In this document: piece by piece, positions 17,299 to 26,889 of the stretch
Layout of the letters: the number at the start of each line of letters is the position of its first letter
How positions within the stretch are numbered: the stretch's first letter is position 1
NCBI RefSeq assembly: GCF_000190375.1
Contig: NZ_AEWG01000154.1
Coordinates: forward strand, 1 to 38,627
Source of the DNA: Rubrivivax benzoatilyticus JA2 = ATCC BAA-35
GTDB taxonomy: Bacteria; Pseudomonadota; Gammaproteobacteria; Burkholderiales; Burkholderiaceae_C
Reading direction: 5' to 3'
DNA length: 38,627 bases
Made by a program: the position numbers and the translations under genes
Notes under the pieces: generated by a model
Database searches by the model: none
Told to the model about the DNA's origin: nothing
What the model saw: only the letters and a program-made list of their open reading frames with translations

Positions 17299-18849
17299 TC
17301 AGCCGGCCGCCAGCCGGAAGCGTCCGGCGACGTCGACGAGCTTGGCGGCCTGCTGGCGCAGGCTGTCGGTGGCGGCGGCGTTCTCCTCGACCAGCGCCGA
17401 GTTCTCCTGCGTCGCGCGGTCGAGGTCGGCGACGGCGTCGTTGACCTGACCGATGCCCTGGGTCTGCTCGGCGCTGGCGGCGCTGATCTGGGCCATCAGC
17501 CGGGCGACGTTCTGGACCTCGGCGACGACCTCGTGCATCGCCGCGCCGGCATCGCCGACCAGGCGCACACCCGAGTCGACGGTCTCGACGCTGGCGCCGA
17601 TCAGGCTCTTGATCTCGCGTGCCGCGGTGGTGCAGCGCTGGGCCAGGCTGCGCACCTCGCTGGCGACGACCGCGAAGCCGCGGCCCTGCGCGCCGGCGCG
17701 TGCCGCCTCGACTGCGGCGTTGAGCGCCAGGATGTTGGTCTGGAAGGCGATGCCGTCGATGACGCCGATGATCTCGGCGATGCGGCGTGAGCTGGTGCTC
17801 ACGTCTTCCATCGTGCGCACGGCGCGTTCGATGGCCTCGCCACCGCGGCCGGCGGTGCTGCCGGCGGTGGCCGCGGCCTCGTTGGCCTGGCGCGCGGTGG
17901 CGGCGTTCTGGGCCACGGTGCCGGCCAGCTGCTCCATCGACGCGGCGGTCTGCTGCAGGCTGCTGGCCTGCGATTCGGTGCGCCGGCTGAGGTCGGCGGT
18001 GCCGCCGGCGATCTGGGTGGAGCCGGCGGCGATGCTCTCGCAGCCTTCGCGCACGTGGCCCACCAGCCCGGCGAGGTTGTCGTTCATGCGCTGCAGCGCG
18101 GCCAGCAGCTGGCCGGCCTCGTCGTGGCGCGTGACGGCGATGCGTCCGCTCAGGTCGCCGGCGGCCACCGTTTCGGCGAAGGCCACCGCCTCGTGCAGCG
18201 GCCGCACGATCGAGCGCCCGACAAGCAGCGCGACAGCGCCGCCGAGCAGCGCCCCCAGCGCCGCCAGCCCGAGCATCACCCAGCCGTCGCGTGCGGTCTG
18301 GCTGCGCACCGCCTGGGCGGCGGCGATCATCTGGTCGCGTTCGTGGGCGACGAGTGCATCCAGGGCTTCGTAGTAGCGCGCCTGCAGCGCCGCCAGTTCA
18401 CCGTGCATCAGCGCCCGCGCTTCGCCGGATCGGCCGGCGCTGTCGAGCTCGCCGACCTGGTTGAGCGTGCGGATGTAAGGCTCGCGCGCGGTTTTCAGCG
18501 CCGTCAGCAGCGTGCGGCCGTCGCCCGCCACCGTGGCGTCCAGTGCCGCCAGCGTCTTGGCGTTCTGCTGGGCCATGCCGGCCAGCCGCTCGAGCTCGGT
18601 GCGTGCGGCGGCGGGGTCGCTCTGCAGCATCGCGTCGCGCAGGGCCTGGGCGCCGCGCAGCGCGTTGTTCTTCAGCACGCTCACGTGGTCAACGGTGACC
18701 ATGCGCGCGTCGACGATGCCGCTCAGCGCCTCGTTGGCGCGTTCCAGCTCGTGGCGCGCGAACAGCGCCATCGCGACGGCCAGCACCCCCACCAGCACGA
18801 AGCCCGCCGCGAGCCGGGTCCCGATCGACCAGTTCCGGATCCAGTTCAT
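17299..18849 (-). CDS. Methyl-accepting chemotaxis protein
   Basis: A 516-residue inner-membrane chemoreceptor. The first helix is at about 12-30, followed by a periplasmic four-helix-bundle ligand domain (about 35-185, 4HB_MCP type). The second helix is at about 190-212, then HAMP (about 212-265) and the long coiled-coil signalling domain. The hairpin tip contains EAARAGAQGRGFAVVASEVRSL, the CheA/CheW contact region. It signals to the flagellar chemotaxis system; the ligand is unknown. There is no C-terminal pentapeptide tether (it ends RFRLAAG). I chose ATG 18849 (MNWIRNWSIGTRL); the frame extends 36 codons upstream without homology. The 233-base upstream region carries the 38-base composite element described at 18938-18975. 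Confidence 0.93.
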   Translation of the reverse strand: MNWIRNWSIGTRLAAGFVLVGVLAVAMALFARHELERANEALSGIVDARMVTVDHVSVLKNNALRGAQALRDAMLQSDPAAARTELERLAGMAQQNAKTLAALDATVAGDGRTLLTALKTAREPYIRTLNQVGELDSAGRSGEARALMHGELAALQARYYEALDALVAHERDQMIAAAQAVRSQTARDGWVMLGLAALGALLGGAVALLVGRSIVRPLHEAVAFAETVAAGDLSGRIAVTRHDEAGQLLAALQRMNDNLAGLVGHVREGCESIAAGSTQIAGGTADLSRRTESQASSLQQTAASMEQLAGTVAQNAATARQANEAAATAGSTAGRGGEAIERAVRTMEDVSTSSRRIAEIIGVIDGIAFQTNILALNAAVEAARAGAQGRGFAVVASEVRSLAQRCTTAAREIKSLIGASVETVDSGVRLVGDAGAAMHEVVAEVQNVARLMAQISAASAEQTQGIGQVNDAVADLDRATQENSALVEENAAATDSLRQQAAKLVDVAGRFRLAAG

Positions 18850-18937
18850 TTCTTGTTCTTCCCTTCGCCTGTCAGCAGGCGTCTGTCCGCCTATCGGTTG
18901 CTGGATATCCGAAATGAGCAAAACAATGAAATCAACC

Positions 18938-18975
18938 CTGAGGCGGATCAAAGACACGAGGGTTTACCCTCGGTC
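18938..18975 (-). promoter_or_regulatory. Composite intergenic element, copy 1
   Basis: Read on the minus strand (toward the chemoreceptor gene), this 38-base stretch has the pattern GAC-N2-AGGGTAAACCC-N2-GT-N-T-N-T-N2-GATC-N2-CCT-N-AG. The same pattern occurs, ungapped, at 22237-22274 on the plus strand (27 of 38 positions identical). In this copy the core sits in a perfect palindrome, CGAGGG-TTTA-CCCTCG (18957-18972), with flanking ACACGA/TCGTGT arms. It lies 88 bases before the chemoreceptor start and 107 bases before the divergent nitroreductase start. Function unknown; probably a regulator site or a small dispersed repeat. Confidence 0.5.
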
Positions 18976-19082
18976 GTGTGTTCCCGTTCGCTTCTTGGTC
19001 GGCCCCGGGCTCGACACCGGCGGGGGCTCTGCTGCGCGTGCCGCCGGCGCCCCGGGGCTCGCGATCGCGTACGCTCGCGGCG

Positions 19083-19646
19083 ATGAACACCCCGCTGCAA
19101 CTGCTGCTGAGCCGCCATTCGCTGGGCGCCAAGCACCTCGTGGAGCCCGGCCCCGACGACGCCGCGCTCGACCGGATGACCCAGGCCGCGCTGCACGCGC
19201 CGGACCACGGCGAGCTCGTGCCCTACCGCTTCGCCGTCGTGCGCGGGGCGGCGCGCGAGCGCCTCGGCGAGGCCTTCGCCGCCGCGGCGCGGCGCGCCGG
19301 CAAGGACGAGGCCGGTGTCGCGATGGATGCCGAACGTGCGGCACGCCCGCCGGTCACCGTCGTCGTGCTGGCGCGTCTGGATCTCGGCCACCCCCAGGTG
19401 CCGGCGCACGAGCAGTGGATCGCCGTCGGCGGCGCGATCACCAACTTCCTGAACGCGGCGCATGCGCTGGGCTTCGGCGGCAAGATGCTGTCGGGCGCCA
19501 AGGTGCGCGACGCCGGGCTGCAGGCCGCGTTCTGCGGCCCCGGCGAGACGCTGGTCGGCTGGATCGCGCTGGGCACGCCGGCGCGTGCGCCGTCCACGCG
19601 CGCGGCCAAGGCCGAGCCGCGCCAGGTCTGGGGGACATGGCCGTGA
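19083..19646 (+). CDS. Nitroreductase family protein (YdjA-like)
   Basis: A 187-residue FMN-dependent nitroreductase-like protein. The N-terminal [13 protein letters not shown] gives the usual FMN phosphate-binding Arg/Ser region. [15 protein letters not shown] follows at about residues 39-53, [22 protein letters not shown] at about 112-133, and the C-terminal [12 protein letters not shown] strand closes the fold. Length and layout match the small YdjA subgroup, which reduces nitro or quinone compounds with NAD(P)H; the physiological substrate is unknown. The ATG has no Shine-Dalgarno sequence, but a TACGCT hexamer ends 7 bases before it, so a leaderless transcript is possible. The stop lies inside the threonine aldolase gene (10-base overlap), indicating cotranscription. 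Confidence 0.88.
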   Translation: MNTPLQLLLSRHSLGAKHLVEPGPDDAALDRMTQAALHAPDHGELVPYRFAVVRGAARERLGEAFAAAARRAGKDEAGVAMDAERAARPPVTVVVLARLDLGHPQVPAHEQWIAVGGAITNFLNAAHALGFGGKMLSGAKVRDAGLQAAFCGPGETLVGWIALGTPARAPSTRAAKAEPRQVWGTWP

Positions 19647-20680
19647 GTGCGCCGGTCGACCTGCGCTCCGACACCGTCACCCGCCCGACCGCGGCGATGC
19701 GTGCCGCGATGGCCGCCGCGGAGGTCGGCGACGACCAGTACGGCGAGGACCCGACGACCAACACGCTGCAGCGCCGCTGCGCCGAGCTGCTGGGCCAGGA
19801 AGCGGCGATCTGGCTGCCCTCGGGCACGATGGCCAACCAGGTTGCGCTGCGCGTGCTGACGCGGCCCGGCGACGAGGTCGTCGCGGCGCGCGAATGCCAC
19901 GCCGCCTGGCACGAGGCCGGCGGTTCGGCGGCCAATGCCGGCGTGCAGATCGTCGAGGTCGGTTCGGGCGGCGTCTTCGACGTCGACGACCTGGACGCGG
20001 CGATCAAGCCCAGCGGCCTGCCGGTGTTCCCGCCGACGACGCTGCTGCAGATCGAGAACACGCACAACCGCGCCGGCGGCGTCGTCGTGCCGCAGGCCGT
20101 CGTCGAGCGGGTCTGCGCGCGTGCCCGCGAGCGCGGCCTGAAGACCTACCTCGACGGAGCCAGGCTGTGGAACGCCGCCGTCGCCAGCGGCCGGCCCGAG
20201 GCCGAGCTGGCGGCGCCGTTCGACCTCGTCGGCGTCTCGTTCTCGAAGGGCCTGGGCGCGCCGGGCGGCTCTCTGCTGGCCGGGCCGCGGGCGCTGATCG
20301 CCGCTGCCGACCGTCACCGCCGCATGCTCGGCGGCGCGATGCGCCAGAACGGCATCTTCGCCGCCGCCGCGCTGCACGCGCTGGACCGGCACCGCGAGCG
20401 CCTGGCCGAGGATCACCACCACGCGCGGCGGCTGGGCGAGGCGCTGGCCGGCTGCCCGGGTGTCGACCTGGACCTGGCGACGGTGCAGACGAACATCGTC
20501 GTCTTCCGCCTGGCGCCGGGCATGCCCGATGCGGCGACGCTGGTCGCGCAGGCGCGCGAGCGGGGCGTGCTGATCGTCGCCTTCGGCCCGCGCACGCTGC
20601 GGGCGGTGACGCACCTGGACGTCACGGCCGCCCAGGTCGAACGCGCGGCGGCGGTGCTGCGGGAGCTGCTCGGCGGCTGA
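19637..20680 (+). CDS. ltaE: Low-specificity L-threonine aldolase
   Basis: A 347-residue PLP-dependent fold-type I enzyme that cleaves threonine or allo-threonine to glycine and acetaldehyde in the cytoplasm. It starts with the family-typical [19 protein letters not shown], continues with [12 protein letters not shown] and the PLP-aspartate region [12 protein letters not shown], and has the Schiff-base lysine in [11 protein letters not shown] near residue 205. The ATG at 19637 follows a CTGGGGGAC ribosome-binding region and lies inside the end of the nitroreductase gene. It converges on the Mpo1-like gene with a gap of only 7 bases. Confidence 0.92.
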   Translation: MAVSAPVDLRSDTVTRPTAAMRAAMAAAEVGDDQYGEDPTTNTLQRRCAELLGQEAAIWLPSGTMANQVALRVLTRPGDEVVAARECHAAWHEAGGSAANAGVQIVEVGSGGVFDVDDLDAAIKPSGLPVFPPTTLLQIENTHNRAGGVVVPQAVVERVCARARERGLKTYLDGARLWNAAVASGRPEAELAAPFDLVGVSFSKGLGAPGGSLLAGPRALIAAADRHRRMLGGAMRQNGIFAAAALHALDRHRERLAEDHHHARRLGEALAGCPGVDLDLATVQTNIVVFRLAPGMPDAATLVAQARERGVLIVAFGPRTLRAVTHLDVTAAQVERAAAVLRELLGG

Positions 20681-20687
20681 GCCGCGC

Positions 20688-21230
20688 TCAGGTGGCGGGG
20701 TGGGCGAGGTCGCGCACGATGGTCGGGCCGACGCGGCTCTCGATGCGCGCGACCAGGCCCTTGCACCCGCCGGCCATCGCCAGCAGTTCCATGACGACGA
20801 ACATCGGGCCGACGAGCAGGCCGATCAGGTCGTCGGCAAAGGCCGGCTTGCGGCCTTCGTAGTAGTGGCCGAGGAACTGGATCGTCCAGCCGACGAAGAA
20901 GCCGCCGGCGCCCAGGCCCAGCCAGGCCAGCGTGCCGGCCTCGGCCAGCGGCTGGGCCAGCATCAGCAGCGCGGCGATGGCCGCCGAGACGGCCAGCCCG
21001 AGCACGAACTCGCCGCGGGTCAGATACCACAGCGCCACCGGCGCGAACAGCAGCCAGGCCGGTGACAGCGCGTAGCCGGCGATCTGGAAACCCGGCCGGC
21101 CGAGCAGCACGCCGATCGAGAAGACGATCAGCGGCACGCCGACGACGTGCGTCGCGATGTTGCGTTCGTCGCGGTGGTAGCGGGCATACTGGGCCAGCAG
21201 GTCGATCGCGGGGCGGAACGGGCTGGACAT
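20688..21230 (-). CDS. Mpo1-like (DUF962) membrane protein
   Basis: A 180-residue protein with about four transmembrane helices. It begins with the conserved YARYHRDERNIATHVVGVPL, containing the two N-terminal histidines, and later has QFLGHYYEGRKPAF, the second metal-ligand histidine motif. These are hallmarks of the DUF962/Mpo1 family. The yeast member is an Fe(II)-dependent dioxygenase that alpha-oxidises 2-hydroxy fatty acids; bacterial members are largely uncharacterised. All four expected histidine positions appear to be present, so an active enzyme is plausible (inference). A GGAG sequence lies about 10 bases before the start. Confidence 0.88.
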   Translation of the reverse strand: MSSPFRPAIDLLAQYARYHRDERNIATHVVGVPLIVFSIGVLLGRPGFQIAGYALSPAWLLFAPVALWYLTRGEFVLGLAVSAAIAALLMLAQPLAEAGTLAWLGLGAGGFFVGWTIQFLGHYYEGRKPAFADDLIGLLVGPMFVVMELLAMAGGCKGLVARIESRVGPTIVRDLAHPAT

Positions 21231-21372
21231 CGGGCAGCGTCTCCTTCGCGGGCCATGTTAGCCCCCGGATCGGCAAAGCTGCCACCCGGCTTGAGTTGAC
21301 CCGCGTGCCGGTGGCGGCATTTCACGCACAATCGCGCGTTTTCGACGCGGCCGGGCCGACCCGAGGACTGAA

Positions 21373-21942
21373 GTGAGCATCAAGAGCGACAAGTGGATCC
21401 GCCGCATGGCCGAGCAGCACGGCATGATCGAGCCGTTCGAGCCCGGCCAGGTGCGGCAGTCGGCCGACGGCCAGCGCATCGTCAGCTACGGCACCAGCAG
21501 CTACGGCTACGACATCCGCTGCGCGCCCGAGTTCAAGGTCTTCACCAACGTGCACAGCACGGTCGTCGACCCGAAGAACTTCGACCAGAAGAGCTTCGTC
21601 GACATCGAGGCCGACGTCTGCATCATCCCGCCGAACAGCTTCGCGCTGGCGCGCACCGTCGAGTACTTCCGCATCCCGCGCAACGTGCTGACGATCTGCC
21701 TGGGCAAGAGCACCTACGCACGCTGCGGCATCATCGTCAACGTGACGCCGTTCGAGCCCGAGTGGGAAGGCTACGTGACGCTGGAGTTCAGCAACACGAC
21801 GCCGCTGCCGGCCAAGATCTACGCCGGCGAGGGCTGCGCCCAGGTGCTGTTCTTCGAGAGCGACGAGGTCTGCGAGACCAGCTACCGCGACCGCGGCGGC
21901 AAGTACCAGGGGCAGGTCGGCGTGACGCTGCCCAAGACCTGA
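21373..21942 (+). CDS. dcd: dCTP deaminase
   Basis: A 189-residue trimeric enzyme that converts dCTP to dUTP for thymidylate synthesis. The conserved segments are all present: [16 protein letters not shown] at the N-terminus, SYGYDIRC, the active-site arginine in [10 protein letters not shown], the catalytic glutamate in [12 protein letters not shown], and the C-terminal [13 protein letters not shown] lid. The start codon is GTG 21373 with GAGG about 6 bases upstream. CACAAT at 21327-21332 is a candidate -10 box. It ends one base from the convergent stop of the small membrane protein gene. Confidence 0.97.
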   Translation: MSIKSDKWIRRMAEQHGMIEPFEPGQVRQSADGQRIVSYGTSSYGYDIRCAPEFKVFTNVHSTVVDPKNFDQKSFVDIEADVCIIPPNSFALARTVEYFRIPRNVLTICLGKSTYARCGIIVNVTPFEPEWEGYVTLEFSNTTPLPAKIYAGEGCAQVLFFESDEVCETSYRDRGGKYQGQVGVTLPKT

Positions 21943-21943
21943 T

Positions 21944-22210
21944 TCAGGCCAGCGCCGGCAGCCAGTCGCAACGCAGCCGGCCGCTGTCGTGCAGGCGAGC
22001 GCGCAGCCGCACGTAGATCGACGGCGCGAAGAACGCCGGCACGCACAGCGCGACCATCCAGGTCCAGTGCAGCAGCAGCGCCGGCGCGACACCCATCCAG
22101 CCCAGCACCCACAGCGTCAGCATCATGTCCCAGGCGTGGTACTCGAGCGGCGCTTCGCGGCGGTGCTCGAGCTGCCAGCGCTTGATGCGGGACATCTGGC
22201 TCACGTTCAT
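21944..22210 (-). CDS. Small membrane protein of unknown function
   Basis: An 88-residue protein: a basic N-terminal segment (about 1-22, SRIKRWQLEHRRE), one long or two short hydrophobic helices (about 28-68, containing MMLTLWVLGWMGVAPALLL), then a basic amphipathic end. I do not recognise a family. A GGAG site lies 6 bases before the ATG, supporting translation. Upstream (22237-22274) is the second copy of the 38-base composite element, 26 bases from the start, and further up a 16-base palindrome. The gene is convergent with dcd. Confidence 0.7.
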   Translation of the reverse strand: MNVSQMSRIKRWQLEHRREAPLEYHAWDMMLTLWVLGWMGVAPALLLHWTWMVALCVPAFFAPSIYVRLRARLHDSGRLRCDWLPALA

Positions 22211-22236
22211 CGGGGGCTCCGGGCGGTCGTTGGCTT

Positions 22237-22274
22237 GACTCAGGGTAAACCCCAGTCTATCCGATCGCCCTGAG
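22237..22274 (+). promoter_or_regulatory. Composite intergenic element, copy 2
   Basis: Plus-strand copy of the 38-base pattern also found at 18938-18975: GAC-N2-AGGGTAAACCC at 22237-22252, GATC at 22263-22266 and CCTGAG at 22269-22274. Here GACT and AGTC flank the core as a short inverted repeat. TTGACT at 22235-22240 looks like a -35 box, but the following -10 position (TATCCG) is poor and no plus-strand gene follows. In the opposite direction it lies 26 bases before the 88-residue membrane-protein gene. Confidence 0.5.
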
Positions 22275-22302
22275 CCGGATCAGCCCGGGAAGGGCCGAAC
22301 GG

Positions 22303-22318
22303 CGTTGCAAATGCAACG
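22303..22318. promoter_or_regulatory. 16-base palindrome in the intergenic gap after lldD-like gene
   Basis: CGTTGCA and TGCAACG form perfect 7-base arms with a 2-base AA centre. It lies between the end of the hydroxyacid oxidase gene (22344) and the start of the 88-residue membrane-protein gene (22210). There is no T run, so it is not an intrinsic terminator. It could be an operator of LacI/GntR type; nothing nearby encodes such a regulator. Confidence 0.4.
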
Positions 22319-22343
22319 ATCGGCCGGTTTCAGCCGTCCCGGC

Positions 22344-23495
22344 TCAGCGCGGTGCCGTGCCCGGCAGCAGGATGTCCGGGCCGACGTCGGCGATGCGCTT
22401 GCGGCCGCAGAAGGCCATCGTCAGGTCCAGTTCCTTGTGGATGATCTCCAGCGCCTTGGTGACGCCGGCTTCGCCCATCGCGCCCAGGCCGTAGAGGAAA
22501 GCGCGGCCGATGTAGGTGCCGCGTGCGCCCAGCGCGACGGCCTTCAGCACGTCCTGGCCGGAGCGGATGCCGCCGTCCATGTGGACCTCGATGCGCGAGC
22601 CGACCTCGGCGGTGATCGCCGGCAGCGCACGGATGCTGGACTCGGCGCCGTCGAGCTGGCGGCCGCCGTGGTTGCTGACGACGAGCGCGTCGGCGCCGGA
22701 CTCGACGGCCAGCCGCGCGTCCTCGACGTCCTGGATGCCCTTCAGGATCAGCTTGCCGCCCCAGCGCTTCTTGATCCACTCGACGTCGTTCCAGTTCAGC
22801 CGCGGGTCGAACTGCTGCGCCGTCCAGGCGCCCAGGCTGCTCATGTCGGCGACGCCGCGCACGTGGCCGACGATGTTGCCGAAGCCGCGCCGCTTTGTGC
22901 CCAGCATGCCCAGGCACCAGCGCGGCTTGGTCGCCAGGTTCAGCAGGTTGGGCAGCGTCAGCTTGGGTGGCGCCGACAGGCCGTTCTTCAGGTCCTTGTG
23001 GCGCTGGCCGAGGATCTGCAGGTCCAGCGTCAGCACCAGCGCGCCGCAGCCGGCGGCCTTGGCGCGGTCGATCAGGCGCTCGATGAAGTCGCGGTCGCGC
23101 ATCACGTAGAGCTGGAACCAGAACGGCGCCTTCGTGTGCGCGGCGACGTCCTCGATCGAGCAGATGCTCATCGTCGACAGCGTGAACGGGATGCCGAAAC
23201 GTTCGGCGGCGCGCGCGGCGAGGATCTCGCCGTCGGCGTGCTGCATGCCGGTCAGGCCGGTCGGCGCGATCGCCACCGGCATCGCCACCGGCACGCCGAC
23301 CATCGTCGACGCGGTGCTGCGGCCTTCCATGTCGACGGCGACACGCTGACGCAGCTTGATCGCCTGGAAGTCGTGTTCGTTGGCGCGGTAGGTGCTCTCG
23401 GTCCAGGAACCGGAGTCGGCGTAGTCGTAGAACATGCGCGGCACGCGTTTCTTCGCGAGCACACGCAGGTCTTCGATGTGGGTGATGACGGGCAT
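22344..23495 (-). CDS. FMN-dependent alpha-hydroxyacid oxidase/dehydrogenase (L-lactate dehydrogenase-like)
   Basis: A 383-residue FMN TIM-barrel enzyme. It starts with ITHIEDLRVLAKKRVPRMFYDY, contains PVAIAPTGLTGMQHADGE, the catalytic aspartate/arginine region (WFQLYVMRDR and LTLDLQILGQRHKD), the active-site histidine in VSNHGGRQLDG near residue 276, and the phosphate-binding DGGIRSGQD and GRAFLYGLGA. Length and sequence are closest to LldD (quinone-linked L-lactate dehydrogenase), but mandelate, glycolate or other hydroxyacid dehydrogenases cannot be excluded without a phylogeny. GGAG lies 9 bases before the ATG. The bacteriohemerythrin gene is 79 bases upstream on the same strand, so cotranscription is possible. 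Confidence 0.88.
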   Translation of the reverse strand: MPVITHIEDLRVLAKKRVPRMFYDYADSGSWTESTYRANEHDFQAIKLRQRVAVDMEGRSTASTMVGVPVAMPVAIAPTGLTGMQHADGEILAARAAERFGIPFTLSTMSICSIEDVAAHTKAPFWFQLYVMRDRDFIERLIDRAKAAGCGALVLTLDLQILGQRHKDLKNGLSAPPKLTLPNLLNLATKPRWCLGMLGTKRRGFGNIVGHVRGVADMSSLGAWTAQQFDPRLNWNDVEWIKKRWGGKLILKGIQDVEDARLAVESGADALVVSNHGGRQLDGAESSIRALPAITAEVGSRIEVHMDGGIRSGQDVLKAVALGARGTYIGRAFLYGLGAMGEAGVTKALEIIHKELDLTMAFCGRKRIADVGPDILLPGTAPR

Positions 23496-23574
23496 CGGCG
23501 GTCTCCTCGAGGCCGATGCTAACGACGCACGCGCCGAGACGGCGTGTGCGGCCCGGCGGGCGCCGGGCGCAGAC

Positions 23575-24045
23575 TCAGGCGGCGCAGGCGCCGGCGGCCG
23601 CGACGGGCCGCGGCGGCGGCGGGGCGTCCAGCGCGTCGGCCGGCAGGTAGCCCATCGAGACCATGCACTGCGCCAGGTTGGCGTCCATCGAGCGCGAATG
23701 CGCCGGGAACCACTCGACCAGTTCGTCGGCGAGCTGACGCACGAGGGCGACGTCGCCGTCGTCGCGCAGCCGGTCCTGCACCTCGTGCATGGCCTTCAGC
23801 ACCTGGGCGTGCTGGTAGGAGTGGCAGTTCTGCGGGGCGAAGCCCATGCCGAGCATCCAGTGCTCTTCCTGGGCGAAGTGGGCTTCGGTGTGTTCGACCA
23901 CTGCGTCCAGCGCCGCGTCGAGCGAGCCGTCGTCCGCGTCGAGGGCGGATTCCAGCGTGCCCAGCAGGTCGACGAACTCGTGGTGCGTCGTGTCCATCTG
24001 CGGCTGCTGCAGCGCCAGTGATTCGGACCAGGCGAGGGTGGACAT
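23575..24045 (-). CDS. Bacteriohemerythrin
   Basis: A 156-residue single-domain hemerythrin with a four-helix bundle that binds a di-iron centre and O2. Iron-ligand candidates in order: His in TTHHEF (21-22), His at 52 and 56 with Glu 60 in HTEAHFAQEEHW, His in CHSYQHAQVL, and the late His and Asp in HSRSMDANL. The C-terminal ~25 residues are proline- and alanine-rich and outside the fold. Likely roles are oxygen binding, storage or sensing under microaerobic conditions; there is no attached signalling domain. A reasonable promoter (TTGAGG, 16 bases, TACAAA) lies upstream on the minus strand. Confidence 0.92.
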   Translation of the reverse strand: MSTLAWSESLALQQPQMDTTHHEFVDLLGTLESALDADDGSLDAALDAVVEHTEAHFAQEEHWMLGMGFAPQNCHSYQHAQVLKAMHEVQDRLRDDGDVALVRQLADELVEWFPAHSRSMDANLAQCMVSMGYLPADALDAPPPPRPVAAAGACAA

Positions 24046-24088
24046 GTGGCGACGCTTTCCTTGATGACGGGCCCAGACTAGGCGCGCG

Positions 24089-24116
24089 TTTGTATCGAAT
24101 TTTTGCGCTGCCTCAA
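24089..24116 (-). promoter_or_regulatory. Candidate sigma-70 promoter of bacteriohemerythrin
   Basis: On the minus strand a -35 box TTGAGG (24111-24116) and a -10 box TACAAA (24089-24094) are separated by 16 bases, including an A-rich spacer unusual for this region. It lies 43 bases before the bacteriohemerythrin ATG. It is one of the few places in the window with both boxes. Confidence 0.5.
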
Positions 24117-24127
24117 TCGCCGTGCCG

Positions 24128-25426
24128 CTATCCCGACTTTCCTCGGAGGATGTCGATCGGGGTATTCACCACGGCCTGCGGGTCTGGTGCAGGCGTCGCC
24201 GCCAGGAAGGGCAGCTCGGGTTCGGCCTCGGCCGCGGTGCGCCGTGGCGTGGCGCTTGCGCGACGGCCGGATGCCGCCGCGGCGGCGCTGTCGGCGCGCA
24301 CCAGCGTGGCAGCGCGCACCCCCAGCAGCCGCAGCCGGCGCGACAGGTCCACGCGCTTGAGGCATTGACCGGCGGCGCGGCGGATGGCGGCGGCGTCGAC
24401 CACCGGCCCGGGCAGCGTCAGGTCGCGCGTGACGGTGCGGAAGTCGTCGTAGCGCAGCTTGATGCCGATGGTGCGCGCGGCGTAACCCTTGCGCTGCAGG
24501 TCGGCGGCGACACGTTCGGCGAGGTCGGTGAAGACCGCGGTCAGCCGGGCCCGGTCCTGCACCGCGTGCAGGTCGCGTTCGAAGGTCGTCTCGCGGCTCA
24601 CCGACACCGGCTCGCTGTGCGTCACGACCGGCCGGTCGTCCTGGCCGTGCGCGGCGTCGTGCAGCCAGGCGCCGTAGCTGCGGCCGAAGTGTTCCTGCAG
24701 CCAGGCGCGTTCGCGTGTCGCCAGGTCGCCGATCGTCGCCACGCCCAGCGCCGCCAGCTTGGCGCCGGCCTTGGGGCCGATGCCGTTGATGCGCCGCACC
24801 GGCAGCGGCCAGATGCGTGTCGGCAGTTCGGCGGCGGTGACGACGCTCAGGCCGTCGGGCTTGTCCAGCTCGGAGGCGATCTTGGCCAGCAGCTTGTTCG
24901 GCGTGACACCGATCGAGCAGCTGAGGCCGGTCGTGCGACGCACGTTGTTGCGGATCTCCTGCGCCACCGCGCGCACGCCGCCGGCCGGGTCGTGGCCGAC
25001 GGCGTCCTGGGCGCCGGGCACCTCGGTGAGGTCGATGTAGATCTCGTCGATGCCGCGGTCCTCGATGACCGGGGCGATCTCGGCGACCGCGGCCTTGAAC
25101 CGCCGCGAGTAGCGCCGGTATTCGTCGAAGTCGGTGGGCAGCAGCACCGCCTGCGGGCAGCGCAACGCGGCTTTCATCAGCCCCATGCCCGAGTGCACGC
25201 CATAGTCGCGTGCCGCGTAGGTGGCGGTGGTGACGACGCCGCGCCCGGCGTAGCCGGCGAGCGTCGCGAACCTTCGGCTGCCGTCGGCCAGCAGCTCGGG
25301 CTGGTGGCGCCGGCCGCCGCCGACGACCACCGGCTGGCCGCGCAGCTCGGGGTAGCGCAGCATCTCGACCGACGCGTAGAACGCGTCCATGTCGAGATGC
25401 GCGATCCAGCGCGTGCGCGGCTTCAT
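24128..25426 (-). CDS. dinB: DNA polymerase IV (Y family)
   Basis: A 432-residue translesion DNA polymerase. The first catalytic motif is HLDMDAFYASVE (aspartate 12), the second GIDEIYIDLTE. The palm/fingers segment GLSCSIGVTPNKLLAKIASE, the helix-hairpin-helix NGIGPKAGAKLAALG and the little-finger domain (about 260-370) follow. The C-terminal ~60 residues are low-complexity with an ELPFL motif that could bind the beta clamp. E. coli DinB is 351 residues, so this is the longer betaproteobacterial form. It starts 23 bases after the argH stop on the same strand, so it may be expressed from the argH promoter; I see no LexA-like box in that gap. The ATG lacks a Shine-Dalgarno sequence. Confidence 0.93.
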   Translation of the reverse strand: MKPRTRWIAHLDMDAFYASVEMLRYPELRGQPVVVGGGRRHQPELLADGSRRFATLAGYAGRGVVTTATYAARDYGVHSGMGLMKAALRCPQAVLLPTDFDEYRRYSRRFKAAVAEIAPVIEDRGIDEIYIDLTEVPGAQDAVGHDPAGGVRAVAQEIRNNVRRTTGLSCSIGVTPNKLLAKIASELDKPDGLSVVTAAELPTRIWPLPVRRINGIGPKAGAKLAALGVATIGDLATRERAWLQEHFGRSYGAWLHDAAHGQDDRPVVTHSEPVSVSRETTFERDLHAVQDRARLTAVFTDLAERVAADLQRKGYAARTIGIKLRYDDFRTVTRDLTLPGPVVDAAAIRRAAGQCLKRVDLSRRLRLLGVRAATLVRADSAAAAASGRRASATPRRTAAEAEPELPFLAATPAPDPQAVVNTPIDILRGKSG

Positions 25427-25449
25427 CGGCGCAGCGGCGCCGCCGCCGT

Positions 25450-26850
<1,401 letters not shown>

Positions 26851-26889
26851 GCGGGGGAGGCTGGCTGCCGCTGGCGCGGCGGGACTTCG

